64,000 nt of DNA from Eggerthella timonensis (lineage in GTDB: Bacteria; Actinomycetota; Coriobacteriia; Coriobacteriales; Eggerthellaceae), in assembly GCF_900184265.1 (NCBI RefSeq), contig NZ_FXXA01000002.1:3207983-3271982 (forward strand), written 5' to 3'. Below the pieces are notes generated by a model, which had not been told where the DNA came from, made no database searches, and saw nothing but the letters and a program-made list of their open reading frames with translations. The translations under genes were made by a program, and so were the position numbers. Every line of letters begins with the position of its first letter. The stretch's first letter is position 1. This document shows, one piece after another, positions 40,348 to 47,435 of the stretch.

Positions 40348-40734
40348 TCACGGTGTCACGGTATCCCTCTTGTCCGCCGCAGCGGCAGACGCCGCCAGCG
40401 CGTAGTCGCGGCGCTTCTTGCGCGCCGTCCCGTCCTTCTCCGACCGCTCGCTGCCGACGCGCTCGAGCGCCTCCCACGCCTCCTTCGACACTATGCCGCA
40501 CTCGGCGCACCGGTCGATGAAGCGCCTCGTCTCCGCAGCACTCTTACCGAGCACCTTCTGCACGCGCAGACGCGCACCCTCGTCGGTCATGTCGATGCTC
40601 CCACCGAATTCGCCGAGCAGCACGAAGAGCTGCACGAGATCAACGAGCGCCGCTTTCTTGTAGCGCGATTCGAAAAGAATTACCTTCGAGTCCTCGCGCC
40701 AGTCCAGATCGAGTTTAATGTAGGGTTTTGCCAT
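40348..40734 (-). CDS. Replication-associated protein, DUF4373/Lin1244-like
   Basis: 128 residues from the second ATG at 40734 (AGGAGA six bases upstream; the first ATG at 40737 is closer to the ribosome site). The N-terminal KLDLDWREDSKVILFESRYK, LFVLLGEFGGSIDMTDEGAR and ECGIVSKEAW match the Lin1244/Lin1753-type domain of phage replication proteins. The C-terminus is basic (KKRRDYALAASAAAADKRD). No DnaC partner follows, so replication may rely on host helicase loading. Confidence 0.75.
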   Translation of the reverse strand: MAKPYIKLDLDWREDSKVILFESRYKKAALVDLVQLFVLLGEFGGSIDMTDEGARLRVQKVLGKSAAETRRFIDRCAECGIVSKEAWEALERVGSERSEKDGTARKKRRDYALAASAAAADKRDTVTP

Positions 40735-40958
40735 CATTCTCTCCTGTTCTTTCCGTCCGCCGCAGGGTAGTACCGATACGTGCGGTTGTACGTCTTCTGC
40801 GTCGCTATGACGCGCTGTATCTGCTCAAACACCGATGGGGCGCAGTCGAGGCCTATCGCGTAGTGGTAGATCGGCTCCTCGTCGGGCGGCTGCTGCTCCC
40901 ACTTGCGCCGCCACGCCTCCTCCGCCGCCCGCTTCGCACGCTCAAGCTCGCCGCTCAT
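40734..40958 (-). CDS. Small early protein upstream of replication gene
   Basis: 74 residues from the ATG at 40958 (GGAGGAGGTGCGTTCC; ATGA overlap with the recombinase stop). A helical, basic start (LERAKRAAEEAWRRKWEQQP) is followed by YHYAIGLDCAPSVFEQIQRV and NRTYRYYPA. Unknown function; possibly a replication adaptor. Confidence 0.68.
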   Translation of the reverse strand: MSGELERAKRAAEEAWRRKWEQQPPDEEPIYHYAIGLDCAPSVFEQIQRVIATQKTYNRTYRYYPAADGKNRRE

Positions 40959-42160
40959 GGAACGCACCTCCTCCGGGCGTCCGCGAACGCCCGGGCCGCT
41001 GCAGCATCGGCACCCGGGAGGATGTGGGCGTAGAGGTTGAGTGTCGTATTGATCGACGCGTGCCCGAGCCTACCCTGGATGGTCTTGATATCTGCGCCCT
41101 CGTATATGAGCCACGTCGCGTGCGTATGCCTCAGCGTGTGCGAGGTAGTGCCCTCAGGCAGCCCCAGGCTCTTACGCAGTGCGGTGTACTGCGCCGAGAG
41201 GGTGGACGGCCTCATCCACGTCGCTCGCTCGGTGCACACGAGCGGCGTCTTGGGGCCCGCATCGTCGAGGTAGCCGTCCTGCCACGCGAAGTGGGCGTCG
41301 GCGACTCCCATCACCTCGTCATCGACCGATATGTTGCGTACGCTCGACGCGTTCTTCGGCATCCTCTTGCGCCGCAGGTTCGGACGCTCGATCATCGTGT
41401 GGCCCACGTGGAAATCGCAGAACCTTCGACGGACATCGGCGCGCGCCTGGGCGCATACCTCTCCCAAGCGCGCGCCGGTGTTGAGCTCGACGTAGCTCGC
41501 CATCGCGAGGTTGCGGCGTGCGATGTTATCCCGAGTGGTCTTGTCACTCTCCATCATCGCCAGCAGCGCCTCGCAGATCGTTCCGAACTCGTCCTCGTCG
41601 TACGCCACGGCCATGCTCGGACCGGGCTTCGGACGCGGAACCGAGGCGATGGGGTTTACGTCGCACACGTGCGACTCCACCATCCACCGGTAAGCCCCGG
41701 ACAAGAGCGCATGCACCTTGAGGATCGAAGCCCTGTCCACGGGCTTTCCCCGCTTGCCGCCCCGAATAGCCATTATCTGGAATGCCGTGGTGACGTGGTA
41801 GGGCTTAAGCTCGCGCGCTCGTATATCGCCTAGCAGCGGAATGACATGGCACTCGTAAGACGATCGGTAGGTCTCCACGGTGCTCGGCGAATAGTCGCCG
41901 AGCACCGGCAGCATGCCGATGTAGCGCCCCACCATGTCGGCCACGGTGGGGCCGATCTGAAGCTCCGTGAACTCCGACATGCCCGCCAGCCACTCGATCG
42001 CGAGCGTGCGCGCCTCGTCCTCGTCTCTCGCCTCGGGGAAGCGCTTGTATGGCCTAATTGGCTTATGCGTCACCTTATCCGTTCCCAGATAGGGCCGCGT
42101 CCACCACACGCCGTCTGCACTCTGGTGCATCGAGGGGAAGTCTGCCGGCCTAGCTTGCAC
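40955..42160 (-). CDS. Tyrosine recombinase / phage integrase
   Basis: 401 residues from a GTG at 42160 behind GGAGGCGGCA, overlapping the upstream stop. An AP2-like or SAM-like N-terminus precedes a core-binding region (EFTELQIGPTVADMVGRYIG) and the catalytic domain: NTGARLGEVC (Arg I), HTLRHTHATWL (about 341-351), QGRLGHASINTTLNLY with the Tyr near 377. All catalytic residues are present. It sits inside the early operon, not at an attachment site; the prophage uses a serine integrase for its own ends, so this one probably has another task or is left over. Confidence 0.9.
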   Translation of the reverse strand: MQARPADFPSMHQSADGVWWTRPYLGTDKVTHKPIRPYKRFPEARDEDEARTLAIEWLAGMSEFTELQIGPTVADMVGRYIGMLPVLGDYSPSTVETYRSSYECHVIPLLGDIRARELKPYHVTTAFQIMAIRGGKRGKPVDRASILKVHALLSGAYRWMVESHVCDVNPIASVPRPKPGPSMAVAYDEDEFGTICEALLAMMESDKTTRDNIARRNLAMASYVELNTGARLGEVCAQARADVRRRFCDFHVGHTMIERPNLRRKRMPKNASSVRNISVDDEVMGVADAHFAWQDGYLDDAGPKTPLVCTERATWMRPSTLSAQYTALRKSLGLPEGTTSHTLRHTHATWLIYEGADIKTIQGRLGHASINTTLNLYAHILPGADAAAARAFADARRRCVP

Positions 42161-42497
42161 TGCCGCCTCCGAGGCTGCGGCAGTAGCGATCCATAACATC
42201 GGTCGCCTGGGGACGTTTGCATGCGTTGACGCTGTACACATCGTGCTGCAGCATCGCCACCGTTTCAATGGGGCGCAGGATATCGAGCCTACCGTTGGCG
42301 ATCGCATCCACTGCGGCGGCGATTCCTAGACTGAAATCGAAGCGGCGCATCCCGCCTCGCATGCAGCTCTCCACGATCTGCTCGCCGAAAGAGTCAACCT
42401 GCGAGCGGTAGACCATAATGCCGGATTTGGGGCCCGATCCCTCCCCGTCGTCGATAATCTTGACGGTGACTAGGCTCGGACGCGCGATGCTACCCAT
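42150..42497 (-). CDS. Early phage protein, unknown
   Basis: 115 residues from the ATG at 42497 (ATGGGTAG overlap, GGAGAGCGCC). It has LVTVKIIDDGEGSGPKSGIM, a RFDFSLGIAAAVDAIANGRL segment and a C-terminal CKRPQATDVMDRYCRSLGGG. Unknown function; it may accompany the recombinase directly downstream (for example as directionality factor). Confidence 0.65.
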   Translation of the reverse strand: MGSIARPSLVTVKIIDDGEGSGPKSGIMVYRSQVDSFGEQIVESCMRGGMRRFDFSLGIAAAVDAIANGRLDILRPIETVAMLQHDVYSVNACKRPQATDVMDRYCRSLGGGSAS

Positions 42498-42690
42498 GGC
42501 GCTCTCCTCCCATCTCACGCAAGCAGTCGAGCTCGATGCGCATCTCCACGTTCTCGCGGCGAAGCCTCGCGTTCTCGCGCAGCACCTCGCGGATCGGCGG
42601 CAGGTAGACCTTGCCGGCGCGTTCGCTTCGACCGGATGCGATGGGGCCCGCGGCGGCGCTCGGGCGTTTCGCCGCGCGAAAGCCCCTCAC
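42490..42690 (-). CDS. Small coiled-coil protein
   Basis: 66 residues from a GTG at 42690 (GTGA overlap with GGGAGGCATCGC). Basic N-terminus (RGFRAAKRPSAAAG) and a heptad-like helix REVLRENARLRRENVEMRIE typical of short leucine-zipper proteins. It probably dimerises and may bind DNA by its basic end. Confidence 0.62.
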   Translation of the reverse strand: MRGFRAAKRPSAAAGPIASGRSERAGKVYLPPIREVLRENARLRRENVEMRIELDCLREMGGERHG

Positions 42691-42989
42691 GCGATGCCTC
42701 CCAGGTCGGTATTGATGCCTTTGCGCGCCATTTCGAGAATATTGCGGAGCGCGATCTTGAAGCACTCCGCGAGCTTGCGGCGGCTCACCTCTTCCTGGCC
42801 CATACCGTCGATGAGGGCATCAGCCAAGAGGTTGGCTCCGGTATTGACCAGATTGAACTCCGCGACGGCCTTCTCAAGAACGATAGCTTTAGGGTCTTTC
42901 GCGATCGGCGCCTCAACAAGCGCGAGCGCGCGCATCACGTCGGCCTTGGTGTAAGTCTTTTCGTTGGCTGAAACGTCCTGGCCGATCAT
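42687..42989 (-). CDS. Early phage protein, helical
   Basis: 100 residues from the ATG at 42989 (GGAGGTGCTCGT; ATGA overlap). KTYTKADVMRALALVEAPIA then EFNLVNTGANLLADALIDGM and FKIALRNILEMARKGI. Helical throughout; unknown function. Confidence 0.65.
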   Translation of the reverse strand: MIGQDVSANEKTYTKADVMRALALVEAPIAKDPKAIVLEKAVAEFNLVNTGANLLADALIDGMGQEEVSRRKLAECFKIALRNILEMARKGINTDLGGIA

Positions 42990-43153
42990 ACGAGCACCTC
43001 CCAAAGCGCGTACAGCGCGACCATGGCCACGAACGCGAGCGGCAGCGTGCGGCAACCCCGCTCGAACTCGGCTTGTGATATACTGCGGTCGTGCTCTCGC
43101 ACAGTTGCGCGCCCAGCTTTCCAGGTCTGGCGCGCTTCTTTTTTATGCGGCAT
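42986..43153 (-). CDS. Small membrane protein
   Basis: 55 residues from the ATG at 43153 (AGGAAGTAAGG). A basic N-terminus (PHKKEARQTWKAGRATVREH) precedes a C-terminal transmembrane segment LPLAFVAMVALYALWEVLV. Tail-anchored topology; function unknown. Confidence 0.6.
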   Translation of the reverse strand: MPHKKEARQTWKAGRATVREHDRSISQAEFERGCRTLPLAFVAMVALYALWEVLV

Positions 43154-43325
43154 CCTTACTTCCTTTCTTGTCTTCGTCGGTTTGGCATGCACGCACGAAG
43201 CGCGCGAACGTCGGCGCGATGTCTCCCACCGTCACATCGTGAGGCACGTGCACGACAGCGATTCCGTGCTTGCTTTGGTGTTCGTACGTGCCCTCGCGGA
43301 TCACCACAGCGTCCATGTCGTTCAT
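43143..43325 (-). CDS. Small early phage protein
   Basis: 60 residues from the ATG at 43325 (AAAGGAGTGAAGAGG). MNDMDAVVIREGTYEHQSKH then VVHVPHDVTVGDIAPTFARF and an acidic-basic tail. Unknown function. The start region is divergent to the plus-strand gene at 43408. Confidence 0.62.
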   Translation of the reverse strand: MNDMDAVVIREGTYEHQSKHGIAVVHVPHDVTVGDIAPTFARFVRACQTDEDKKGSKDAA

Positions 43326-43407
43326 CCTCTTCACTCCTTTCGTTATCCGGAATACCTGCATGCCTAGCGGCTTTGGTAGAATCGTCCTCATAGAAACGGA
43401 GGCGAGC

Positions 43408-43830
43408 ATGTATACAGTCAACATGATCGATCTGCAAAGCAGCGAGTACGACGAGCTGGCCCTTCTGGTCGAAGCAGAGGAACACGGCGATAACGTCAAG
43501 GAACTGGCAACGAACAGGCTCCAGCCCAACGGAGCGGGATTCGACGATAGGCGCAGCGAGGTGTATAGGGGCCTTGACAGCGTCGGCCTGATAACCGGCT
43601 TCAGCGTCGACGACGGTTTCGTATTCTTCGAGCTGACCCAAAAAGGGATCGATTTCATTCGCGACTACGAAGCGAGCGTCGCGGCAGAGAAGAAGCGCTC
43701 CGACGATCAGAGACGGCATGATTACAAAGTTGCGTCTTACGGTGCCGTAGCTGGAGGCATTCTAGGATTGTTCAGCGGTGCGCTTGGATCATGGCTCTTA
43801 AGCTGGCTCTCCTACTTCTTCAACCGATGA
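43408..43830 (+). CDS. Membrane-anchored protein with winged-helix-like body (moron candidate)
   Basis: 140 residues from the ATG at 43408 (AAACGGAGGCGAGC). The first 100 residues read like a winged helix (SSEYDELALLVEAEEHGDNV, VYRGLDSVGLITGFSVDDGF, LTQKGIDFIRDYEAS), then a coiled stretch and a C-terminal membrane segment (YGAVAGGILGLFSGALGSWL). It is on the plus strand within the minus-strand operon, after an extended -10-like TGGTAGAAT (43371-43379). Lysogen-expressed exclusion factor is one hypothesis. Confidence 0.8.
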   Translation: MYTVNMIDLQSSEYDELALLVEAEEHGDNVKELATNRLQPNGAGFDDRRSEVYRGLDSVGLITGFSVDDGFVFFELTQKGIDFIRDYEASVAAEKKRSDDQRRHDYKVASYGAVAGGILGLFSGALGSWLLSWLSYFFNR

Positions 43831-43921
43831 GAGACAGGTAAAGCAGTCTGCCCAACATGAACGCGACCGTGTAGCTCACGATGAATGCAACAGCGAGCAG
43901 CACCCAGGATCTTTTACTCAT
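43820..43921 (-). CDS. Tiny membrane peptide
   Basis: 33 residues, MSKRSWVLLAVAFIVSYTVA..., with a single transmembrane segment, after AAAGGAGCCTCCA. Its end overlaps the convergent gene by 11 bases. The good ribosome site and hydrophobic design support it, though it is short. Confidence 0.5.
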   Translation of the reverse strand: MSKRSWVLLAVAFIVSYTVAFMLGRLLYLSLIG

Positions 43922-43982
43922 TGGAGGCTCCTTTCCAGCCGCCAAGCATGCAGGTATTCAGTTTTGAAGGTACAGATTGGAG

Positions 43983-44228
43983 CTAGATCGGCCTTACGGT
44001 CAGGCTGACTGGCTCCGAACTGACGCTCATGCGGAGATCTCCGACATAAGTTTTATAACCATCGACGCTCGTCACCACGTACTTCCGCCCGGTATCGAGA
44101 TCGATGAGCGTGTCCCCGACGCGCGAAAACGCGCGCCGCTGCTCAGCTTTGTACTCGCGGATCGCGGCAGCCACGGCATCCTTAATCTCGGAACCGTCGA
44201 TCTTGACGGTCAGTTCTTTGCAGCTCAT
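43983..44228 (-). CDS. Early phage protein, unknown
   Basis: 81 residues from the ATG at 44228 (AAGGAGCAGGT). KELTVKIDGSEIKDAVAAAI, a RVGDTLIDLDTGRKYVVTSV barrel and a C-terminal SSEPVSLTVRPI. Unknown function; the first helix resembles phage DNA-binding accessory proteins only loosely. Confidence 0.65.
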   Translation of the reverse strand: MSCKELTVKIDGSEIKDAVAAAIREYKAEQRRAFSRVGDTLIDLDTGRKYVVTSVDGYKTYVGDLRMSVSSEPVSLTVRPI

Positions 44229-44241
44229 ACCTGCTCCTTCC

Positions 44242-44463
44242 CTAATTCGCTTCGCGCTCGACGAAGCTCTCAACGCATGCAAGCGCTTCGGAGATGCCCG
44301 AGAACCGACCGAGCAGCCACTCGTGATGCAATAGTTCGTCGGCATCTGCTTCAGCATCGAGGATCCTGCAATGCATGCGATTCTCTGAACGAGCTGCACG
44401 GGCGCGCATATTCCGCAGTTCTGCGATGACAGACAGCAGCGGTTCATTCGTGTTTTCGTCCAT
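44242..44463 (-). CDS. Early phage protein, helical
   Basis: 73 residues: LLSVIAELRNMRARAARSEN and ISEALACVESFVEREAN, two amphipathic helices. AGCGATCCGGCT precedes the ATG at 44463 weakly. It is the second gene after the cro-like gene, where excision or early regulation proteins are usual. Unknown function. Confidence 0.62.
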   Translation of the reverse strand: MDENTNEPLLSVIAELRNMRARAARSENRMHCRILDAEADADELLHHEWLLGRFSGISEALACVESFVEREAN

Positions 44464-44477
44464 AGCCGGATCGCTCC

Positions 44478-44690
44478 TTAGCTTGCTTTGAGCTCGTCAA
44501 GGCCTGGAAGCAGAATTTCGTCAGTCCCACAACCGAACACTTCCGCCATCTTCACCAGGTCGGTCGACTTCATATCGGTCGCCCCGGTCTCCCAATTGAT
44601 GACCGTGTTCTTATGGACGCCGATCTTTTCCGCGAGCTGCTGGCGGCTAATCCCGAGATCATTACGCAGCTTGGCAATGTTGTTTTGCAT
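44478..44690 (-). CDS. Cro-like helix-turn-helix regulator
   Basis: 70 residues from the ATG at 44690 (GGAGGTGATCTG). A canonical XRE motif: LRNDLGISRQQLAEKIGVHK then NTVINWETGATDMKSTDLVK. It is transcribed divergently from the repressor gene and starts the early operon, so it is the Cro counterpart that favours lytic growth. Longer open frame upstream to 44975 crosses the operator region and is not real. Confidence 0.9.
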   Translation of the reverse strand: MQNNIAKLRNDLGISRQQLAEKIGVHKNTVINWETGATDMKSTDLVKMAEVFGCGTDEILLPGLDELKAS

Positions 44691-44733
44691 CAGATCACCT
44701 CCAAAAGGAATATAAGTACTTGTATGTGTTCCG

Positions 44734-44762
44734 AATATAACAAAGCATATCTTATAGTTCAA
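44734..44762 (-). promoter_or_regulatory. Early promoter PR with operator half-site
   Basis: On the minus strand TTGAAC (44757-44762), 17 bases, TATATT (44734-44739). The half-site TATAACAA at 44736-44743 covers the -10 box; further copies lie at 44769-44776 and, inverted, at 44800-44807. Confidence 0.82.
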
Positions 44763-44780
44763 GCAGTTTATAACAATTTC

Positions 44781-44809
44781 TTGTGCTATGACCAAATAGT
44801 TGTTATAGT
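44781..44809 (+). promoter_or_regulatory. Repressor promoter PRM
   Basis: TTGTGC (44781-44786), 17 bases, TATAGT (44804-44809). The inverted half-site TTGTTATA (44800-44807) overlaps the -10 box. Direct repeats TTATAGTTC occur at 44752-44760 and 44803-44811. Confidence 0.75.
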
Positions 44810-44837
44810 TCCTGTAGACAAGGAACAGGAGTCTGAT

Positions 44838-45257
44838 ATGACCAAAAAGAAAACCACCGCCAAGGAGAGGATTGATAAAGAACTTGGCATGCGACTTGCA
44901 ACCGCTCGGAAAGCTAAGGGATACACACAATCCCAAATGGCTGAGTTTTTTGGTATTACCCAGCCCGCTTATCAAAACTACGAATACGGACGCGAAATAC
45001 GATCAAGCATGATTGTTCAGCTCTGCGAACTCCTCGAATGCTCTACCAGCTGGCTCCTTGGTGTAAAGGATGAAGGAGAACATCTTGATCCAGAAGATCC
45101 GATCATGAGGGCTCTCCATATTGCTTGCGACAAGCTCAATGACAAAGGGAAAAGAAAAGTCGTCACCTACGCGGAGGATCTAACTTGCAACCCGGAGATG
45201 GTCATTGACGTCAAAAGTACCCATGTGCAAGATAATCAAAGTTCCGGCATCGCTTGA
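44838..45257 (+). CDS. CI-like prophage repressor
   Basis: 139 residues. A basic N-terminal extension (MTKKKTTAKERIDKELGMRL) is followed by the XRE helix-turn-helix (ARKAKGYTQSQMAEFFGITQ, then YQNYEYGREI) and a short C-terminal helical region (IMRALHIACDKLNDKGKRK). It lacks an S24 peptidase domain, so induction would not be by RecA-driven self-cleavage; a separate antirepressor or protease is needed. It should keep the early promoter shut in the lysogen. ACAAGGAACAGGAGTCTGAT precedes the ATG. Confidence 0.9.
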   Translation: MTKKKTTAKERIDKELGMRLATARKAKGYTQSQMAEFFGITQPAYQNYEYGREIRSSMIVQLCELLECSTSWLLGVKDEGEHLDPEDPIMRALHIACDKLNDKGKRKVVTYAEDLTCNPEMVIDVKSTHVQDNQSSGIA

Positions 45258-45304
45258 CGTATAAAATTTACGCTATAAGCGCACGTTATCAATTAGGAGG
45301 CTAC

Positions 45305-45781
45305 ATGGGATTCTTTTCGAATAAGGACAAACATCTTCTCAAGCTACGTCTTCAAACAGCCGAGCCTTTCGGTTCTTTTAAGCCTAACGAGCCATGTAAT
45401 GTGTTGCTCTACGACGACTACATGAAAATCGAATCCGTAGACAAAAGCAAAGTTGCCAAGCTCAAGTACGATCAGGTGACCGATGTTCGCTGTGGTAGTG
45501 AACTGTTTGAAAACGAGGCATCAGCGGTCGGAAGAGCCGTCACTGGAGGAATCTTACTCGGCGGCGTAGGTGCTATTGCCGGCGCTGCATCTGCCCTCAA
45601 AGGGAAAACTCGCAAGACCGCACTCGTGATTGATTACAGGAGTGGTGGTGGCAGCGATGAGAATCTTGTCTTCACGGATCCGGATCAGCAATCGTCATCT
45701 CTTGATACGACTGCTGACATATTGAGAAAGCTCTGTGGAATCGCTACTAAGACCGACAATCTGAGTCGAGATTTTCTGTAG
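45305..45781 (+). CDS. PH-like domain protein with Gly-rich membrane hairpin (exclusion candidate)
   Basis: 158 residues. N-terminal PH-like or bPH strands (HLLKLRLQTAEPFGSFKPNE, VLLYDDYMKIESVDKSKVAK) are followed by a glycine-rich hydrophobic segment GGILLGGVGAIAGAASAL (about 95-113), then basic KGKTRKT and more strands. This layout is common in proteins co-expressed with repressors in Gram-positive phages and in mobile elements; superinfection exclusion has been proposed for such genes but is not shown here. TTAGGAGGCTAC precedes the ATG; a hairpin at 45790-45824 follows. Confidence 0.82.
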   Translation: MGFFSNKDKHLLKLRLQTAEPFGSFKPNEPCNVLLYDDYMKIESVDKSKVAKLKYDQVTDVRCGSELFENEASAVGRAVTGGILLGGVGAIAGAASALKGKTRKTALVIDYRSGGGSDENLVFTDPDQQSSSLDTTADILRKLCGIATKTDNLSRDFL

Positions 45782-45789
45782 CAAGAAAA

Positions 45790-45824
45790 GCCTCGCGCAT
45801 ATGGGCTGCAACCCTGCGCGAGGC
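45790..45824 (+). terminator. Hairpin between lysogeny gene and integrase
   Basis: GCCTCGCGCA pairs with TGCGCGAGGC over a 15-base loop. It is followed by CGGCAATAAAA, without a clear U-tract. It may limit read-through into the integrase gene. Confidence 0.65.
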
Positions 45825-45862
45825 TCGGCAATAAAACCAACTCCAACGGAAGGAGCGGTCGC

Positions 45863-47410
45863 ATGCATTCTACCATGCCTACGCCCACCGACTGGGCGTG
45901 TTGTGCGTATCTGCGTAAGTCTCGCGAAGACGAGGAGCGCGAGAAACTCGGTGCATACAAGACGCTCGAGCGTCACCAAGCAATCATAGAAGGATTGGCC
46001 GAAGACAACGGCCACAAGATAGCGAAGTGGTACCGCGAAGTCGTAAGCGGGGAAACCATCAGTGGACGCCCGGATGTCAAACAACTCCTCGCCGACATCG
46101 CAAGCAATACATGGGATGCGGTCTATGCCGTCGAAGCATCGCGGTTGGGTCGCGGCGGCGGCAGCGACCAAGAGAAGATCGTAAACGCATTTCGTTACAC
46201 GAACACGTGGCTCCTCACCGAGGAGAAGAACTACGATCCGAATTCGAAGTCCGACATGAAGCAGCTCAAAAACGATCTGCGGAACTCGGAAGACGAGCTC
46301 GACAGCATCACCTCGCGCCTGACGCGCGGAAAGGTGAGCTCGGCGAAGGAGGGGCGTTGGCAGGCTACCGGGCGCACGCCTTATGGATGGCGTGCAGTAC
46401 GCATCAAGGGTCTATGGCAGCTTGAGCCGGACGAGAACCACGGCAACATGCTTCGCATTTACGATCTACTTGAGTCGGATGTAGGCTGCAACGCCATCGC
46501 GACGATGTACAGCAACGAGGGCATCCGTACCGCGCGAGGCGGACATCATTGGACGGCGGCGGCAATTCGCGCAATCGCCCTCAACGTTGCAAATTGCGGC
46601 TATGTGACCTACGGTAAAAACGTTACCAAGCGTGTATTTGATCCCGAGACTTTCGAAACGCGAAAAGTTCGGGCACAAAACCAAAACCCAATTTGCGTAA
46701 AGGGCCTCCACTACGGAAAAGGCGGCATCAGCGAGGAGCGCTTCAAGAAGATCACCGGCAAGCTCGTCGAGTCCGCTCACCTGCGCAAGGGCCTACAGCT
46801 CAAAAATCCATTGAGCCAGCTCCTCAAATGCGGGAAATGCGGCTACGCCATGGATCACCATCAGATGAGTTCGGGTAAAAGCCAAGCCTACTTCTTCGTG
46901 CATAAGCGACCGAAAGCCATGACGCGCCCCTGCGACGGATGCCGTGGGGCAAGGGAAACGCTCGTCATGGATGTTTTGGTGACAGCCTTGCGCAAGCTCT
47001 TAGCTGATGTCGAATTTCATGTCGGCGAGATCGATAAAACAAGCGAGTATACGATTCACCTCAACGCCCTTAAGTCCGAGCTGATCAAAGCAGGTGCAGC
47101 ACGCAGCAGGGCGATGGAGGCCTACGAAGCCGGCGCATATACCATCGAAGAATTCAAGGTTCGCAAGGAAGCCATCGACAACCACATCGAAGAAGTGGAG
47201 CAAGCTATCGCAGATGCCAAGCCTCCTGAGTACAGCGAAGCCACAGTCGCCTCGTTGAGGGGCTGCATCGAGGCCCTGCTTGATGACGATCTGTCGGCGA
47301 AAGCGAAGAACGACGTGCTCAGGGGTATTATCAAGCGCATCGACTACTACAACGATACAGCGCCGTACGTGCCGGATAACAAAGTGCGTCTCGTAATTTT
47401 TTTGCGGTAG
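45863..47410 (+). CDS. int: Large serine recombinase (prophage integrase)
   Basis: 515 residues. The N-terminal resolvase domain has the catalytic Ser at about 20 (CCAYLRKSREDEE) and an Arg-rich VYAVEASRLGRGGGSDQ segment. A recombinase domain follows (GRTPYGWRAVRIKG, RTARGGHHWTAAAIRAIALN), then a zinc beta-ribbon (LLKCGKCGYAMDHH ... CDGCRG), a coiled coil near 400-450 and a C-terminal DNA-binding end. Its stop codon shares its last G with the first base of the attR arm at 47410. It inserts the phage in vsr without needing host factors; excision needs a directionality factor. AAGGAGCGGTCGC precedes the ATG. Confidence 0.97.
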   Translation: MHSTMPTPTDWACCAYLRKSREDEEREKLGAYKTLERHQAIIEGLAEDNGHKIAKWYREVVSGETISGRPDVKQLLADIASNTWDAVYAVEASRLGRGGGSDQEKIVNAFRYTNTWLLTEEKNYDPNSKSDMKQLKNDLRNSEDELDSITSRLTRGKVSSAKEGRWQATGRTPYGWRAVRIKGLWQLEPDENHGNMLRIYDLLESDVGCNAIATMYSNEGIRTARGGHHWTAAAIRAIALNVANCGYVTYGKNVTKRVFDPETFETRKVRAQNQNPICVKGLHYGKGGISEERFKKITGKLVESAHLRKGLQLKNPLSQLLKCGKCGYAMDHHQMSSGKSQAYFFVHKRPKAMTRPCDGCRGARETLVMDVLVTALRKLLADVEFHVGEIDKTSEYTIHLNALKSELIKAGAARSRAMEAYEAGAYTIEEFKVRKEAIDNHIEEVEQAIADAKPPEYSEATVASLRGCIEALLDDDLSAKAKNDVLRGIIKRIDYYNDTAPYVPDNKVRLVIFLR

Positions 47411-47435
47411 ACATGTATCACCAATCGAAGCACCC
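47410..47435. other. attR with shared core GAAGCACCC
   Basis: The phage arm GACATGTATCACCAATC (47410-47426) abuts the core (47427-47435), whose last two bases CC mark the likely crossover. With the attL arm it forms the imperfect 17-bp inverted repeat of attP, one mismatch, 16-base centre. Confidence 0.9.

Larger units (their letters stand above)
8457..47435. mobile_element. Complete siphovirus-type prophage inserted in vsr
   Basis: The element spans 38,970 bp from core to core (8457 to 47427). It carries an immunity region, early operon, packaging, HK97-fold head, tail and lysis genes, plus a serine integrase at the right end. The order TerS-TerL-portal-protease-capsid-connector-gp10-major tail-tape measure-Dit-fibre-holin-amidase is that of long-tailed phages of Gram-positive hosts. 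No large structural gene is visibly broken, so it may be inducible. Host DNA resumes on both sides with halves of one vsr gene. Confidence 0.96.

Noticed and set aside
44613-45257. Repressor start further upstream
   Set aside because: Would translate the operator region; the ATG at 44838 has the ribosome site and family start.
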